A DNA stretch of 64,000 nt from Streptosporangiaceae bacterium. Lineage in GTDB: Bacteria; Actinomycetota; Actinomycetes; Streptosporangiales; Streptosporangiaceae. A program made the position numbers and the translations under genes. The notes beneath the pieces were generated by a model. It did not search any database. It was not told the DNA's origin and saw only the letters and a list, made by a program, of their open reading frames with translations. Every line of letters begins with the position of its first letter. Position 1 is the stretch's first letter. Location: contig JAICYD010000011.1 in NCBI GenBank assembly GCA_025934375.1, positions 23,000-86,999 of the forward strand, written 5' to 3'. Shown in pieces: positions 34,103 to 43,796 of this stretch.

Positions 34103-35388
34103 CGCTTGCCCTCCGAGTCAGACAGGCTGTAATAGCTGCCGTAGGCGTCGACGGCCGACTTGGCCAGCAGGTCCGGGGCGCAGTAGCGCGGCCCGAACCG
34201 CCTCGGGTCCAGGCCGGCCAGGTCCAGGCCCGGGTCTCCTTCGGCGATCCAGTTGGCCACCGCCGCGCCGGCCCCGCCCGCGCCCGCGATCCCGGCCGAG
34301 AAGCCGCAGCAGTGAAACAGGTTGGCCACCTCATCCGCCCGCCCGATGAGCGGCTCCCCGTCCGGGGTGAACGGGATCGGGCCGTTGATCCATGACTGGA
34401 TGCCGAGCTCGCCAAACGCCGGGATCCGGTTCGCCGTCGCCTCGGCCAGCGGCGCGAATCGCTCATGGTCGGGCGAGAACAGCTCCGGTCCGAAGTCGGC
34501 CGGGATCTCTAGCCGGGGGGTACGGGGGGTCGCCCCCCCGGGAGGTAGCAGCCAGGGGGCGCGGGTGCCCTGCTCCCAGCCGCCCACCACCAGCGCCCCG
34601 CTCTCCGGCTTGAGGTAAACCCGCGCGTCGGGGTCGCGCAGCGTCGGCAGGTCCGCGGAGATGTCCGGCCGCCGTTCGGTCACCACGTACTGGTGCTCGA
34701 CCGCGGTCACCGCGATGCCCGCGCCCGCCATCCGCGCCGTCGCGGCGCCCCACATGCCCGTCGCGTTGACGACCGTCTCGCACTCGACCGGGCCGCGCTC
34801 GGTGAGAACGGCGGTTATCCGGCCGGCGTCGGTCCGGCCATCACTTCCGGCGAAGCCCTGGACCCGGCAGTCCTGGATGATCCGGACCCCCGCGGCCCGG
34901 GCACCGGCCGCCAGCGACTGGGTGAGCTGGCTGGGATCGGCGTACCCGTCGGAGGGGAGGTAGACCGCGCCGTGCAGTCCGGAGTCATTGAGCAGGGGAA
35001 AGAGCTCCTTGGCGTCCCCCGGGGACAGTAGCGACACCTCCAGGCCGAAGCTGGTGCCGAGGGCGGCCATCCGGCGCAGCTCGGCCCAGCGTGCCTCGCT
35101 GGCCGCGACCCGCAGGCTGCCGGCCGCCCGCCAGCCCGTCGCGTAACCGGTCCGCGCCTCCAGCCCGGCGTACGTCGCCACGCTGGCGCGGATGAGCCCG
35201 GTGAGGCTGGCGGTCCCGCGCAGCTGGCCGATCAGCCCGGCGGCGTGCCAGGTGGAGCCGTGCGTCAGCTTGCGCTGCTCGATCACCGCCACGTCGGTGA
35301 CGCCGCGCCGGGCCAGGTGATACGCGACGCTGCAGCCCACCACCCCGCCGCCGATGACGACGACCTGGGCACGGCCAGGCAGGGCCAT
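34099..35388 (-). CDS. FAD-dependent amine oxidoreductase (sarcosine oxidase/dehydrogenase-like)
   Basis: Protein of 429 residues with the DAO FAD domain only: VVVIGGGVVGCSVAYHLARRG, THGSTWHAAGLIGQLRG and a C-terminal CCGFSAGIAGAGGAGAAVANW. It lacks the GcvT half present in the operon's last gene, so it probably makes the first or a parallel C-N oxidation. ATG 35388 has GGAGG nine nucleotides upstream; the in-frame GTG at 35397 abuts that site. First gene of the operon, behind a palindromic operator at 35426-35441. Confidence 0.91.
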   Translation of the reverse strand: MALPGRAQVVVIGGGVVGCSVAYHLARRGVTDVAVIEQRKLTHGSTWHAAGLIGQLRGTASLTGLIRASVATYAGLEARTGYATGWRAAGSLRVAASEARWAELRRMAALGTSFGLEVSLLSPGDAKELFPLLNDSGLHGAVYLPSDGYADPSQLTQSLAAGARAAGVRIIQDCRVQGFAGSDGRTDAGRITAVLTERGPVECETVVNATGMWGAATARMAGAGIAVTAVEHQYVVTERRPDISADLPTLRDPDARVYLKPESGALVVGGWEQGTRAPWLLPPGGATPRTPRLEIPADFGPELFSPDHERFAPLAEATANRIPAFGELGIQSWINGPIPFTPDGEPLIGRADEVANLFHCCGFSAGIAGAGGAGAAVANWIAEGDPGLDLAGLDPRRFGPRYCAPDLLAKSAVDAYGSYYSLSDSEGKR

Positions 35389-35425
35389 AGGCGACACCCT
35401 CCGGGACAGGCAAGCTGAGCTAAAT

Positions 35426-35441
35426 TGTCAACAGTGTGACA
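35426..35441 (-). promoter_or_regulatory. Operator-like dyad overlapping a TTGACA box before the amine operon
   Basis: TGTCA (35426-35430) and TGACA (35437-35441) are inverted around six bases. Read leftward, 35431-35426 is a perfect TTGACA -35 hexamer; the matching -10 is weak. The site is 38-53 nt before the first gene. Such TGTCA/TGACA dyads suit GntR/FadR-type repressors, but no such regulator gene is adjacent. Confidence 0.42.
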
Positions 35442-35560
35442 GTTGAATCGTGCCTCGTCCAGGTACGGGTGTTAAGCGGTTATTAATCGCTTATTGGCTA
35501 ATGCTAATGCTTGGCTATTAGCTCATTGCGCAGTGTTGTAACGGTCTTGTGTCTCACTGG

Positions 35561-36481
35561 TCAGCGGTTCACCCACAGCGTGCGGACGACCGATGCCCCG
35601 AGCAGGGCGGCGCCGGCGATGCCCGCGGGGCCGAGCCGGTCGCCGAGGACCACCGCGCCGAGCAGCGCGGCGGTGAGCGGCTCGAGCAGGGTCACCAGCG
35701 CCGCCGTGGTGGGCGACGCCGAGCGCAGCCCTCGATAGTAGAGCGTGTACGCCAGCGCCGTTGGCCCGATTCCCAGCGCGGCGACCAGCCAGATCGCCTC
35801 GGCGCTGGCCCGGAAGGCGATCCCGCCGATGGCGGCGGCCAGCGGGAGCAGGGCCAGGCCGCCGAGGGCGGAGCCGAACCCGGTCAGGACCTGATCGTCG
35901 AGCCCGGGCACCGGAGAGGCTCCGATCAGCGTCATGGCCGCGAAGCCCGCCGCCGACGCCAGCGCCAGTCCTGCGCTGGCCAGCATCGCGGTCCCGCTGA
36001 AGCCGCCTCCCGGGATGCCGGCCAGCAGGACGAGCCCGGCTAGCGCTACCCCCAGCGCGGCGAGGCCGGCCCGGGTCGGCCGCTCGCGGCCCAGGGCCAT
36101 CCCGGCCGCGGAGACGATAACCGGCACGCCGCCGATGGTGATGAGCGTGGCCAGGCTGACCGAGCTGAGCGCGATCGAGCAGAAGTACGCGGCCTGGAAT
36201 CCGGCCGACAGCAGGCCGGTGATGATGATCCGGGCCCAGGCCGCCCGGCCGCGCGGCCAGCGCCGCCCGGTCGCGACGTGGACGGCGAGGAGCAGTCCGC
36301 CGCCGGCCAGCAGCCGGAACGCGGCCACCGACAGCGGGGTTGCCCCGGAGGCCTTCCCGAGCAGGGCGCCGACCAGGCCGCCGGCGCCCCAGAGCACGCC
36401 GGACAGGGACAGACACAACAAGGCGGTAACAGATTTTGCCGGTATGCGGGCGGCATGGGCCGATAGAGCTGGGCTGGGCAT
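35561..36481 (-). CDS. EamA/DMT-family transporter
   Basis: Protein of 306 residues with ten membrane helices in two EamA repeats (SGVLWGAGGLVGALLGKASG at the start of repeat 1; ALGIGPTALAYTLYYRGLRSASPTTAALVTLLEPL in repeat 2). Such proteins usually export amino acids or metabolites. ATG 36481 has AGGAG about ten nucleotides upstream. Transcribed leftward toward the amine operon but with a 170-nt gap, so it probably has its own promoter at 36642-36671. Confidence 0.9.
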   Translation of the reverse strand: MPSPALSAHAARIPAKSVTALLCLSLSGVLWGAGGLVGALLGKASGATPLSVAAFRLLAGGGLLLAVHVATGRRWPRGRAAWARIIITGLLSAGFQAAYFCSIALSSVSLATLITIGGVPVIVSAAGMALGRERPTRAGLAALGVALAGLVLLAGIPGGGFSGTAMLASAGLALASAAGFAAMTLIGASPVPGLDDQVLTGFGSALGGLALLPLAAAIGGIAFRASAEAIWLVAALGIGPTALAYTLYYRGLRSASPTTAALVTLLEPLTAALLGAVVLGDRLGPAGIAGAALLGASVVRTLWVNR

Positions 36482-36587
36482 GGCTGATCGCTCCTGCGAC
36501 AAGAGGAAGGAATAGGTCGCGGAAGCGGGGCGCAGCACGCGCCAGCGCTAGCTAAATCGGGCTAAGTCGAACGCCGAAGGCCAAACG

Positions 36588-36605
36588 CCCCGCTCAGGAG
36601 CGGGG
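36588..36605 (-). other. Hairpin in the 5' leader of the EamA gene
   Basis: CCCCGCTC (36588-36595) pairs with GAGCGGGG (36598-36605); allowing for loop geometry this is a 7-bp stem with a 4-nt loop. It lies in the leader between the predicted start site (near 36635) and the EamA ATG at 36481. The long leader could hold a cis-regulatory RNA, but I recognise no riboswitch class. Confidence 0.4.
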
Positions 36606-36641
36606 TGGCGGGGTGATGGTGAAGAGCCGGTGCACGCCTGG

Positions 36642-36671
36642 ATTTTACCGCAAAAGATGATTTGCAGTTAA
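36642..36671 (-). promoter_or_regulatory. Sigma-70-type promoter reading toward the EamA gene
   Basis: Read leftward: TTAACT (-35, 36671-36666; four of six matches), an 18-bp spacer and TAAAAT (-10, 36647-36642). The AT-rich block stands out in a 72% GC background. The implied transcript has a leader of about 150 nt. Confidence 0.5.
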
Positions 36672-36700
36672 ATCACCCTGTACCCCACTCTGAAAGGGTG

Positions 36701-37393
36701 CCCCTCACGATCGTCGCGGTCCTCGTGCTCCCCCTCGCGTCCTGGCTGCTGGCGGCCCGGACGCCACGGGGCCGGGGCACGGTGCTGCTGGTCCTCGCCG
36801 TCTTCGCGGTCATCGAGATCGCGCTCGTAGAGGGATGGATCTTCCCCGGGCAGAAGTTCACCCTGCTGGCGATTTTCCTGATCGCGACGTCGGCGACGCT
36901 CCTGTCCGGCATCGCCGCTGAGAAGGCGCGCCGTGACCTGCCGCCCTTCCGGCGGGCAGGCCCGCGGGTGCTCGCCGGGGCGCTGCTGTCGGGCACCTGG
37001 GCCACCCTCGCGGCCGCGCTGATCGTCTTCTTCGTCTTCGGCGAGCTGGCGTTCGGGAAGCCTGTCGACACGCCGTCCGCCGACACCGTGCTGCCGGTGC
37101 CCTCCAACTTCTACGTCGTCGCGAACGTGGACCGCGGCTGCGGCACCAGCGTGGGGCCGCAGACGGTCTGCATCCGCGAGATCGACCTGCAAGGCTCCGG
37201 CCCGACCTCCACCGCCGCGCTCGTCGACAGCCTGACCGGCGTCTACGGCTGGCACCTGACCCGCGCCACCGACAAGTCCTGGAACGGCTGCCGCACCGTC
37301 GGCTCGTTCCTGGACGCCCACACCGTCTGCGCGGTCATCCAGTCCCGGCCCTCGGCGGACGTGGTCACCCTCGAAGCCGCCGGCGACTGGTAA
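36701..37393 (+). CDS. Hypothetical membrane protein
   Basis: About 230 residues with three or four N-terminal helices (VPLTIVAVLVLPLASWLLAA; VLAVFAVIEIALV; TLLAIFLIATSATLL; TLAAALIVFFVFGEL) and a soluble C-terminal domain of about 100 residues with three Cys-containing motifs (DRGCGTSV, QTVCIREID, HTVCAVIQS). No family recognised. GTG 36701 is favoured because the hydrophobic segment starts there; a TTG at 36662 is also in frame. It ends nine nucleotides before the kinase gene, suggesting co-transcription. Confidence 0.68.
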   Translation, partial: PLTIVAVLVLPLASWLLAARTPRGRGTVLLVLAVFAVIEIALVEGWIFPGQKFTLLAIFLIATSATLLSGIAAEKARRDLPPFRRAGPRVLAGALLSGTWATLAAALIVFFVFGELAFGKPVDTPSADTVLPVPSNFYVVANVDRGCGTSVGPQTVCIREIDLQGSGPTSTAALVDSLTGVYGWHLTRATDKSWNGCRTVGSFLDAHTVCAVIQSRPSADVVTLEAAGDW

Positions 37394-37402
37394 AACCAGT
37401 CC

Positions 37403-38056
37403 GTGGCGCAGACAAGCGACGCGGCCCGCGACGCCGTCGACCTCGCGGCGGCCGCGCGCGGCCGCCGCGTCATCCTAGGGCTGGCCGGCCCGCCCGGCGC
37501 CGGGAAGTCCACCGTGGCCCTGGCGATCGTGGAGTACGCCCGCGCGCGCAACGGCCCGGCCTGGGCCGCGTGCCTGCCAATGGACGGCTACCACCTTTCC
37601 ACCGCGCAGCTGCGGCGGCTGGGCCTGGAAAACCGCAAGGGCGCCCCCGAGACATTCGACGCCGACGGCTACGCGGCGATGCTGGCCCGCGTCGCGGCCG
37701 ACGACGGCGCCGACATCTATGCTCCCGACTACGATCGCGTGACCCACCACGAGCCCATCGCGGCCCGGCTCCTGATCCCCGCGCCGGCCCGGCTCATCGT
37801 CACCGAGGGAAACTACCTCGCGCTGGACGACCCTCGCTGGCGCGCGGCCCGCCGTTACATCGACCATCTGTGGTACGTCGAGGCACCCGACGCGGTACGC
37901 GCCCGCCGTCTCCTCGAGCGCCAGCTGGCCGGCGGACGCGACGAGGCGGCCGCCCGCGACTGGGTCGAGCGCAGCGACCACCCCAACGGCGAACTAGTTA
38001 AGCAAAGCCGCCCCAACGCCGACCGCGTAATCACCCCCGACCCCGGCGCGCCCTGA
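37403..38056 (+). CDS. Nucleoside/nucleotide kinase family protein (uridine kinase-like)
   Basis: P-loop kinase of 217 residues. Walker A GLAGPPGAGKSTVALAI, then PMDGYHLSTAQL and KGAPETFDADGY (substrate loops typical of the PanK/FrcK-like group), APDYDRVTHHEPI and LIVTEGNYLAL. These enzymes phosphorylate sugars, pantothenate or nucleosides; the close relatives are often called fructose or uridine kinase-like, so the substrate is open. GTG start. Confidence 0.87.
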   Translation: MAQTSDAARDAVDLAAAARGRRVILGLAGPPGAGKSTVALAIVEYARARNGPAWAACLPMDGYHLSTAQLRRLGLENRKGAPETFDADGYAAMLARVAADDGADIYAPDYDRVTHHEPIAARLLIPAPARLIVTEGNYLALDDPRWRAARRYIDHLWYVEAPDAVRARRLLERQLAGGRDEAAARDWVERSDHPNGELVKQSRPNADRVITPDPGAP

Positions 38057-39995
<1,939 letters not shown>

Positions 39996-40026
39996 GGTCC
40001 GGGGCTGGTTTGTACCCCCGGTAAGC

Positions 40027-40061
40027 AAAGGGCCGGCTCCCGAATCGGAAGCCGGCCCTTT
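40027..40061. terminator. Bidirectional intrinsic terminator
   Basis: Perfect 12-bp arms (40027-40038 and 40050-40061) with an inner CCG/CGG pairing give a long GC-rich stem; AAAG and CTTT ends provide short A and T tracts on each side. It lies between the convergent LigM-like and DUF805 genes. Confidence 0.8.
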
Positions 40062-40092
40062 AGCGTCTGTCGCTTAGCGGGTAGTTGCCCGG

Positions 40093-40995
40093 TCACCCAT
40101 ACTGGTTCGGGCCGGGGGCGGGCGCCTCGCACATGGCGACGAGCAGCAAGATGGGGCCGACGATCGGGATCAGGCTCATCCAGTAGTACCAGCCGGACCG
40201 GCCGGTGTCGTGCAGGCGGCGCACCATCGCGCCCAGGGCGGGCAGGTAGATGGCGAACATGATCAGGAAGCCGAACGCGAACAGGCCGATGCTGTTGCTG
40301 TTCACCAGGATCAGGTACAGGATGAAGTTCACTGCGCCGGTGGCGAGCGCCAGCCACCAGTACGCCGACCGGGACGCGCGGCCCCGCCAGGTGAACGTGT
40401 TCTTGAGGCCCTCGGTGACCGCCTGGCCGAAGCTCACCGGAGCGCCTGCTAGGTAGGTCCCCGGCGCGGCGGGCGACGCGCCCATGCCGGCCGGGTAAGG
40501 GCCGTACGCGCCGGCGGCCTGGCCGTAGCCAGCCTGGCCGTACTGCGGCGTTGCCTGGCCGTACGCCGGAGCCTGGCCGTACTGGGGCGTCGGCTGGCCG
40601 TACTGCGGGGTGGCCTGCCCGTACGCGGGCGCCTGCTGGCCGTACTGCGGCGTTGCCTGGCCGTACTGCGGTGTCGACTGGCCGTACTGCGGCGTGGACT
40701 GGCCGTACTGCGGCGTGGACTGGCCATATGCCGGAGCCTGGCCGTACTGCGGCGTGGACTGACCGTACTGGGGCTGCGCGGACTGGCCGTACTGGGGCGT
40801 CGGCTGGCCGTACTGCGGCGTGGACTGGCCGTACTGGGGCTGCGCGGACTGGCCGTATTGCCCCTGCGGCTGACCGGGCTGCGCCTGCTGGCCGCCCTGC
40901 CCGAACTGCGGTGCCGGCGCGAACTGCGTCGCGTCGTACTGCCCGCCCTGCCCGCCCTCGTTCGGGTCTGGCTGGTACCCGTAGGGAGTACTCAC
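40093..40995 (-). CDS. DUF805 membrane protein with a QYGQ-repeat low-complexity tail
   Basis: Protein of 300 residues. Residues 1-160 consist almost entirely of Gln/Tyr/Gly/Pro repeats (STPQYGQ, SAQPQYGQ, APAYGQ), about seventeen Tyr-Gly-Gln units. The C-terminal domain is DUF805: NTFTWRGRASRSAYWW, three membrane helices and GAMVRRLHDTGRSGWYYW. The function of DUF805 is unknown. The tail has the spacing of tyrosines seen in phase-separating [G/S]Y[G/S] proteins. The start at 40995 is preceded by GGAGG. Confidence 0.9.
   Translation of the reverse strand: MSTPYGYQPDPNEGGQGGQYDATQFAPAPQFGQGGQQAQPGQPQGQYGQSAQPQYGQSTPQYGQPTPQYGQSAQPQYGQSTPQYGQAPAYGQSTPQYGQSTPQYGQSTPQYGQATPQYGQQAPAYGQATPQYGQPTPQYGQAPAYGQATPQYGQAGYGQAAGAYGPYPAGMGASPAAPGTYLAGAPVSFGQAVTEGLKNTFTWRGRASRSAYWWLALATGAVNFILYLILVNSNSIGLFAFGFLIMFAIYLPALGAMVRRLHDTGRSGWYYWMSLIPIVGPILLLVAMCEAPAPGPNQYG
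40510..40870 (-). repeat. Degenerate 21-24-bp coding repeats (xPQYGQ units)
   Basis: Tandem units of mostly 21 bp and some 24 bp with the core GGCCGTACTG, interspersed with GGCCGTACGCC variants encoding AYGQ. Several neighbouring units are identical, so copy number probably differs between strains. Confidence 0.85.
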
Positions 40996-41141
40996 GGTAA
41001 ACCTCCGACTTCCCCGTGAATGATTGCCTCACATCGTTAAACGCAGCCCATCCTCCTACCGTTCACGGCAGGGCGAGGGAAGGTCGCCGAAATCGGGACG
41101 GTTTGCCCGTTTTCCTCACGAAGGGGCCACTGAGAGTTACC

Positions 41142-41161
41142 TGTCATGACACATCATGACA
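41142..41161. promoter_or_regulatory. Overlapping TCATGACA repeats upstream of the DUF805 gene
   Basis: TGTCATGACA (41142-41151) is a perfect 10-bp palindrome, and TCATGACA recurs at 41154-41161. The pair lies in an AT-rich block about 150 bp upstream of the DUF805 start and could be a regulator site. Confidence 0.3.
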
Positions 41162-41247
41162 AAGCATTAACCAAGTTCTTACTAATGTAGCCCACCGGGA
41201 TCATCCCTGTCTTTAGCACTGCCCGGGAACGAACAATCGAGGCCGGG

Positions 41248-41649
41248 TCAGTCGCCCTCCTGCGCGTAGGCGAGCGCGACGTGCCGGGGAAGCTTCCGGG
41301 GCTGCCCGGCCAGCTCACGGGCGGTCGCCTCCCACCGGCGCTGCCATTCCGCCGCGCTGGCGCCGCAGGCGGCGACGTAGGCGAGCGTGACGCGCAGCGT
41401 CGGGAAGGCCGTCCCGGCCGCCGCGGAAGACAGCACTGACGGCGCGAAGTGCGCCCGCATGGCCATCGCCCGGTAGGTCGGGTAGCCGGCTCGTGCGCGC
41501 AGTTGGCGCAGCCCCTCCGCGAACCGCGGCAGCGGTCCGTCCTCAGGGTCAACCGGCCGCTCCGGACGGCCTACTCCTCTCCGCCTCACCTCGCGCTGCC
41601 TCGCTTTCTCCCGCAGGGTCTGCTTGCTCCCAGTCACCAGTTTCTCCAC
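41248..41649 (-). CDS. Stand-alone Xre-type helix-turn-helix protein
   Basis: Protein of 133 residues. A basic N-terminus is followed by a helix-turn-helix typical of actinobacterial multi-domain regulators (FAEGLRQLRARAGYPTYRAMA, then VLSSAAAGTAFPTLRVTLAYVAACG) and a short helical end. In most relatives this domain is the N-terminus of a larger ATPase or WD40 protein; here it stands alone. Two starts are possible: GTG 41649, five nucleotides after a TATAAC box and thus leaderless, or GTG 41637 with a GGAG site. Confidence 0.77.
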   Translation of the reverse strand: MEKLVTGSKQTLREKARQREVRRRGVGRPERPVDPEDGPLPRFAEGLRQLRARAGYPTYRAMAMRAHFAPSVLSSAAAGTAFPTLRVTLAYVAACGASAAEWQRRWEATARELAGQPRKLPRHVALAYAQEGD

Positions 41650-41689
41650 AGGCAGTTATAGAGCTCTTAATTTCGGCTGATCGCGGACT

Positions 41690-41713
41690 CGGACCAGCCA
41701 ATTGGCTGGTCCG
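41690..41713. promoter_or_regulatory. 24-bp perfect palindrome
   Basis: CGGACCAGCCAA and its exact reverse complement meet with no mismatch. It lies 41 bp upstream of the Xre-type gene start. As RNA it would fold as a 10-bp stem with an AATT loop; as DNA it is an ideal dimer operator. No T tract follows, which favours an operator, perhaps for the adjacent Xre-type protein itself. Confidence 0.55.
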
Positions 41714-42224
41714 CTAGTCATAGACAAGGAACAGAAGGGCCTTGGGAAGGCCAGGCGGGTGAACCGGGCGGGCCCCTCGCGGCCAGGGCTCACGCGGCGG
41801 GGCCCGGGAACCGCCTGCGGCCTCGGCCCGGGCCACGTGCGCGGTGTCGGCGCGGAGGTCCTGCAGCGCGTACCGGCCCGGTCCGGTCAGCTGTCGCAGC
41901 GCGGTCAGCGCGGTCAGCGCGGTCAGCTCCAGCTCGTCATCCCCCCGCCACGCGCGTCCGGGCCCGAGCAGCTGCACGCGGACCCCCGCCTCGTCTGCGT
42001 CCCTCAACGAGTTGCCCCAATCCACGGGTCGCCCGCTCACTTGGGCGACATGCGTGCTCCACCGAGAGTGATACGTCGCAAGCGGCCCCTTCAGATTGGG
42101 CGGTGATAGGGCGAAAGGGGTCCGGCGGAGGAAGCGCAGCGTGACGCCATGGTTCCGCCCCAGTCGGCGCCACGGCCTGTCCTCGCCGGCCCCGCCGGCT
42201 CTGGGCGAGCGCAGAATTGGGGGC
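41714..42224. other. Intergenic region, about 510 bp, one weak leftward frame
   Basis: A leftward frame (42226 to 41714) is open throughout but starts inside the nuclease gene's ribosome region, has no ribosome site and resembles no family. It includes three or four copies of GCGCGGTCA (about 41893-41925) encoding ALTALTAL. It may be a decayed gene. The rightward frames look like shadows. Confidence 0.35.
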
Positions 42225-43064
42225 ATGCGGGTTGAAGTGCTATCGGATCACCCAGCGGACCTGCTCGCCACGGCCGCCCACGCGCGGGGGGTGGCAACTG
42301 GCGGGAGCCGGGGGCGCGTTGGGCGGGAGATTGGCCGGAAAGGGGATGCCGCCCGCCGCGAAGGGCGGTGGCTAGCCTGGCTGCGGTTGTCTGTTGCCCT
42401 GTGGCGGGCTAAGCGGGCGGCGGCGCGGCAGCCAGTGCCCTCCACAGTGTCGGCCAGCCCAGTGTCGGCCAGCCCGGGGCTGGCCAGCGGCACGCCGACC
42501 GGTAGCGAGGAGGCGATGCGGGCGGGGAACGGCGCCGAGCAGCGGGTGGCCGATGAGCTCGGGCGGGCGCTGGGACAGGAGTGGGTGCTGTTCCGCGGGT
42601 ACCGTAACGGCCGTGGGGAGATCGACGGGGTGTTGCTGGGGCCGGGCGGGCTGTTCGCCTACGAGGTGAAGTACCACAACGCGACGGTGTACATCAGCGG
42701 GGACGCCTGGGCCGGGGAGAAGTACGACAACTACGGGAACCTGGTCGAGCCGCGGCGCCCGATCGTCGACCGGGGGAGCCGCGGCCGCTCGCCGAGCCAG
42801 CAGCTCAACGAGCCGGCCTCGGCGCTCGCGGCCTGGCTATCGCGCCGGGGGCACCCGGTGGACATCGCGCGGGTCGTGCTGCTGACCCACCCCAAGGCGC
42901 GGATCGGGGTCAGCAATGGGGCGACGGTGCGGGTGGTGACGTCCGCGGCGGCCCTGCTGCGGCTGGTTCAGGGGTCTGGCGCGCGCCTGGGCGCGCGCCA
43001 GCGCGCGGAGATCGAGCAGGTTATCCGCCGTGACCACCAGCACTTCAACGGGCGTAAGCGCTAG
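42225..43064 (+). CDS. NERD-domain nuclease-like protein
   Basis: Protein of 279 residues. A basic, Ser/Pro-rich N-terminal half is followed by a NERD domain (about residues 105-215): GAEQRVADELGRALGQEWVL, then the PD-(D/E)xK-like core GEIDGVLLGPGGLFAYEVKYHN with Asp and E-x-K in place. The C-terminus has RVVLLTHPKARIG. NERD domains occur in DNA-processing and defence-related proteins; the substrate is unknown. ATG 42225 follows GGGGG. It ends tail-to-tail with the next gene (4-nt overlap). Confidence 0.86.
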   Translation: MRVEVLSDHPADLLATAAHARGVATGGSRGRVGREIGRKGDAARREGRWLAWLRLSVALWRAKRAAARQPVPSTVSASPVSASPGLASGTPTGSEEAMRAGNGAEQRVADELGRALGQEWVLFRGYRNGRGEIDGVLLGPGGLFAYEVKYHNATVYISGDAWAGEKYDNYGNLVEPRRPIVDRGSRGRSPSQQLNEPASALAAWLSRRGHPVDIARVVLLTHPKARIGVSNGATVRVVTSAAALLRLVQGSGARLGARQRAEIEQVIRRDHQHFNGRKR

Positions 43065-43516
43065 CTCGCGGTCAGCCGGATGATGGGGATGAGGCGGTCG
43101 GTCTTGGTCGCGTAGCCCGCGTACCGCGGGCTGGCGGTGATCACCTTCTGCCAGGCGGCGTCGCGTTCCGGGCCGGCCAGCTGAGCCGCCGACACCGGGA
43201 CCTTCCGGCCGCCGAGCTCGATCTGCGCGCTGGAGTTCGCGGCGAGGTTGTGGTACCAGCCCGGGTTGGCCACGTTGCCGCCCGCCGACGCCACGATCAG
43301 CCAGGCGTCGTCGCCGTCGCGGAAGTAGCCGAGCGCGGACTGCCTGCGCTGCCCGGTCTTGGCGCCCGTGGTGGTCAGCACCAGCGTGCCCGAGTCCTTC
43401 GCCGGCCCCCGGCGGGCCTGCATGACCATCAGCGGGTTCATCACCTTCATAAGGGGCTTGGCGAACCCGGGAATCCGCTGCCCGTAGCTGCCTCGCGGGG
43501 TCTTCTCGAACGCCAT
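43061..43516 (-). CDS. Ddn-like F420-dependent nitroreductase-family protein
   Basis: Protein of 151 residues. Split-barrel fold of deazaflavin-dependent nitroreductases: VLTTTGAKTGQRRQSALGYFRDGDDAWLIVASAGG, NPGWYHNLAANSSAQIELGG and a C-terminal FATKTDR-like YATKTDRLIPIIRL. These proteins use reduced F420 to reduce quinones or nitro compounds. ATG 43516 has GGAGG six nucleotides upstream. This family is nearly restricted to actinobacteria and supports the taxonomic call. Confidence 0.93.
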   Translation of the reverse strand: MAFEKTPRGSYGQRIPGFAKPLMKVMNPLMVMQARRGPAKDSGTLVLTTTGAKTGQRRQSALGYFRDGDDAWLIVASAGGNVANPGWYHNLAANSSAQIELGGRKVPVSAAQLAGPERDAAWQKVITASPRYAGYATKTDRLIPIIRLTAS

Positions 43517-43596
43517 CGCTGCCTCCAGGTAGCTCACGCCTTCCTTGCGGGTCCAGCGTAGACCGCGGGCGGTGGGTTTGCGCTTAGCCTGGGGGC

Positions 43597-43796
43597 GTGC
43601 CTGATCGGCTGGCGCTCCCGGATGTCGCGGTGCTACGGGGCGACCGCGTCCTCTCGCCCTCCACACGGGCATCGTGCGCGCGGAGTACCCGCCCCGTAGC
43701 CGGCTGCCGCGGGTCCTTGCGCTGGTCTCCCTGTTGGGGTTCCACTGGGATGACAGGCGTCCCGCCGGGGCGTGCGAACCACGGGAGGGTCAATGA
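43597..43796 (+). pseudogene. Frameshifted small gene coupled to the alcohol dehydrogenase
   Basis: Coding character starts in one frame at GTG 43597 (PDRLALPDVAVLRGDRVL) and continues from about 43656 in another (GIVRAEYPPRSRLPRVLALV), with codon third positions staying GC-rich through the switch. The second frame ends in TGA at 43794, overlapping the alcohol dehydrogenase ATG as ATGA. A single-base indel near 43655 would join them into one protein of about 66 residues. Family not recognised. Confidence 0.4.

Noticed and set aside
35470..35535. AT-rich block with GCTAATGC repeats as a replication origin
   Set aside because: No DnaA boxes and no replication genes; it is simply an intergenic regulatory stretch.
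36588..36671. ykkC-type or other known riboswitch before the EamA gene
   Set aside because: One hairpin and a promoter are visible but not the conserved motifs of any class I know.
40551..41000. Rightward frame of GRT repeats opposite the QYGQ tail
   Set aside because: It is the antisense reading of the tail repeats; the leftward frame has the DUF805 domain and a ribosome site.
41894..41925. Direct repeats of GCGCGGTCA considered as a CRISPR or iteron array
   Set aside because: Units are nine bases, contiguous and without spacers; simple slippage in a possible coding stretch.
41248..43064. Xre-type protein and NERD protein as a toxin-antitoxin pair
   Set aside because: They are on opposite strands, 575 bp apart, with no coupling or shared promoter.
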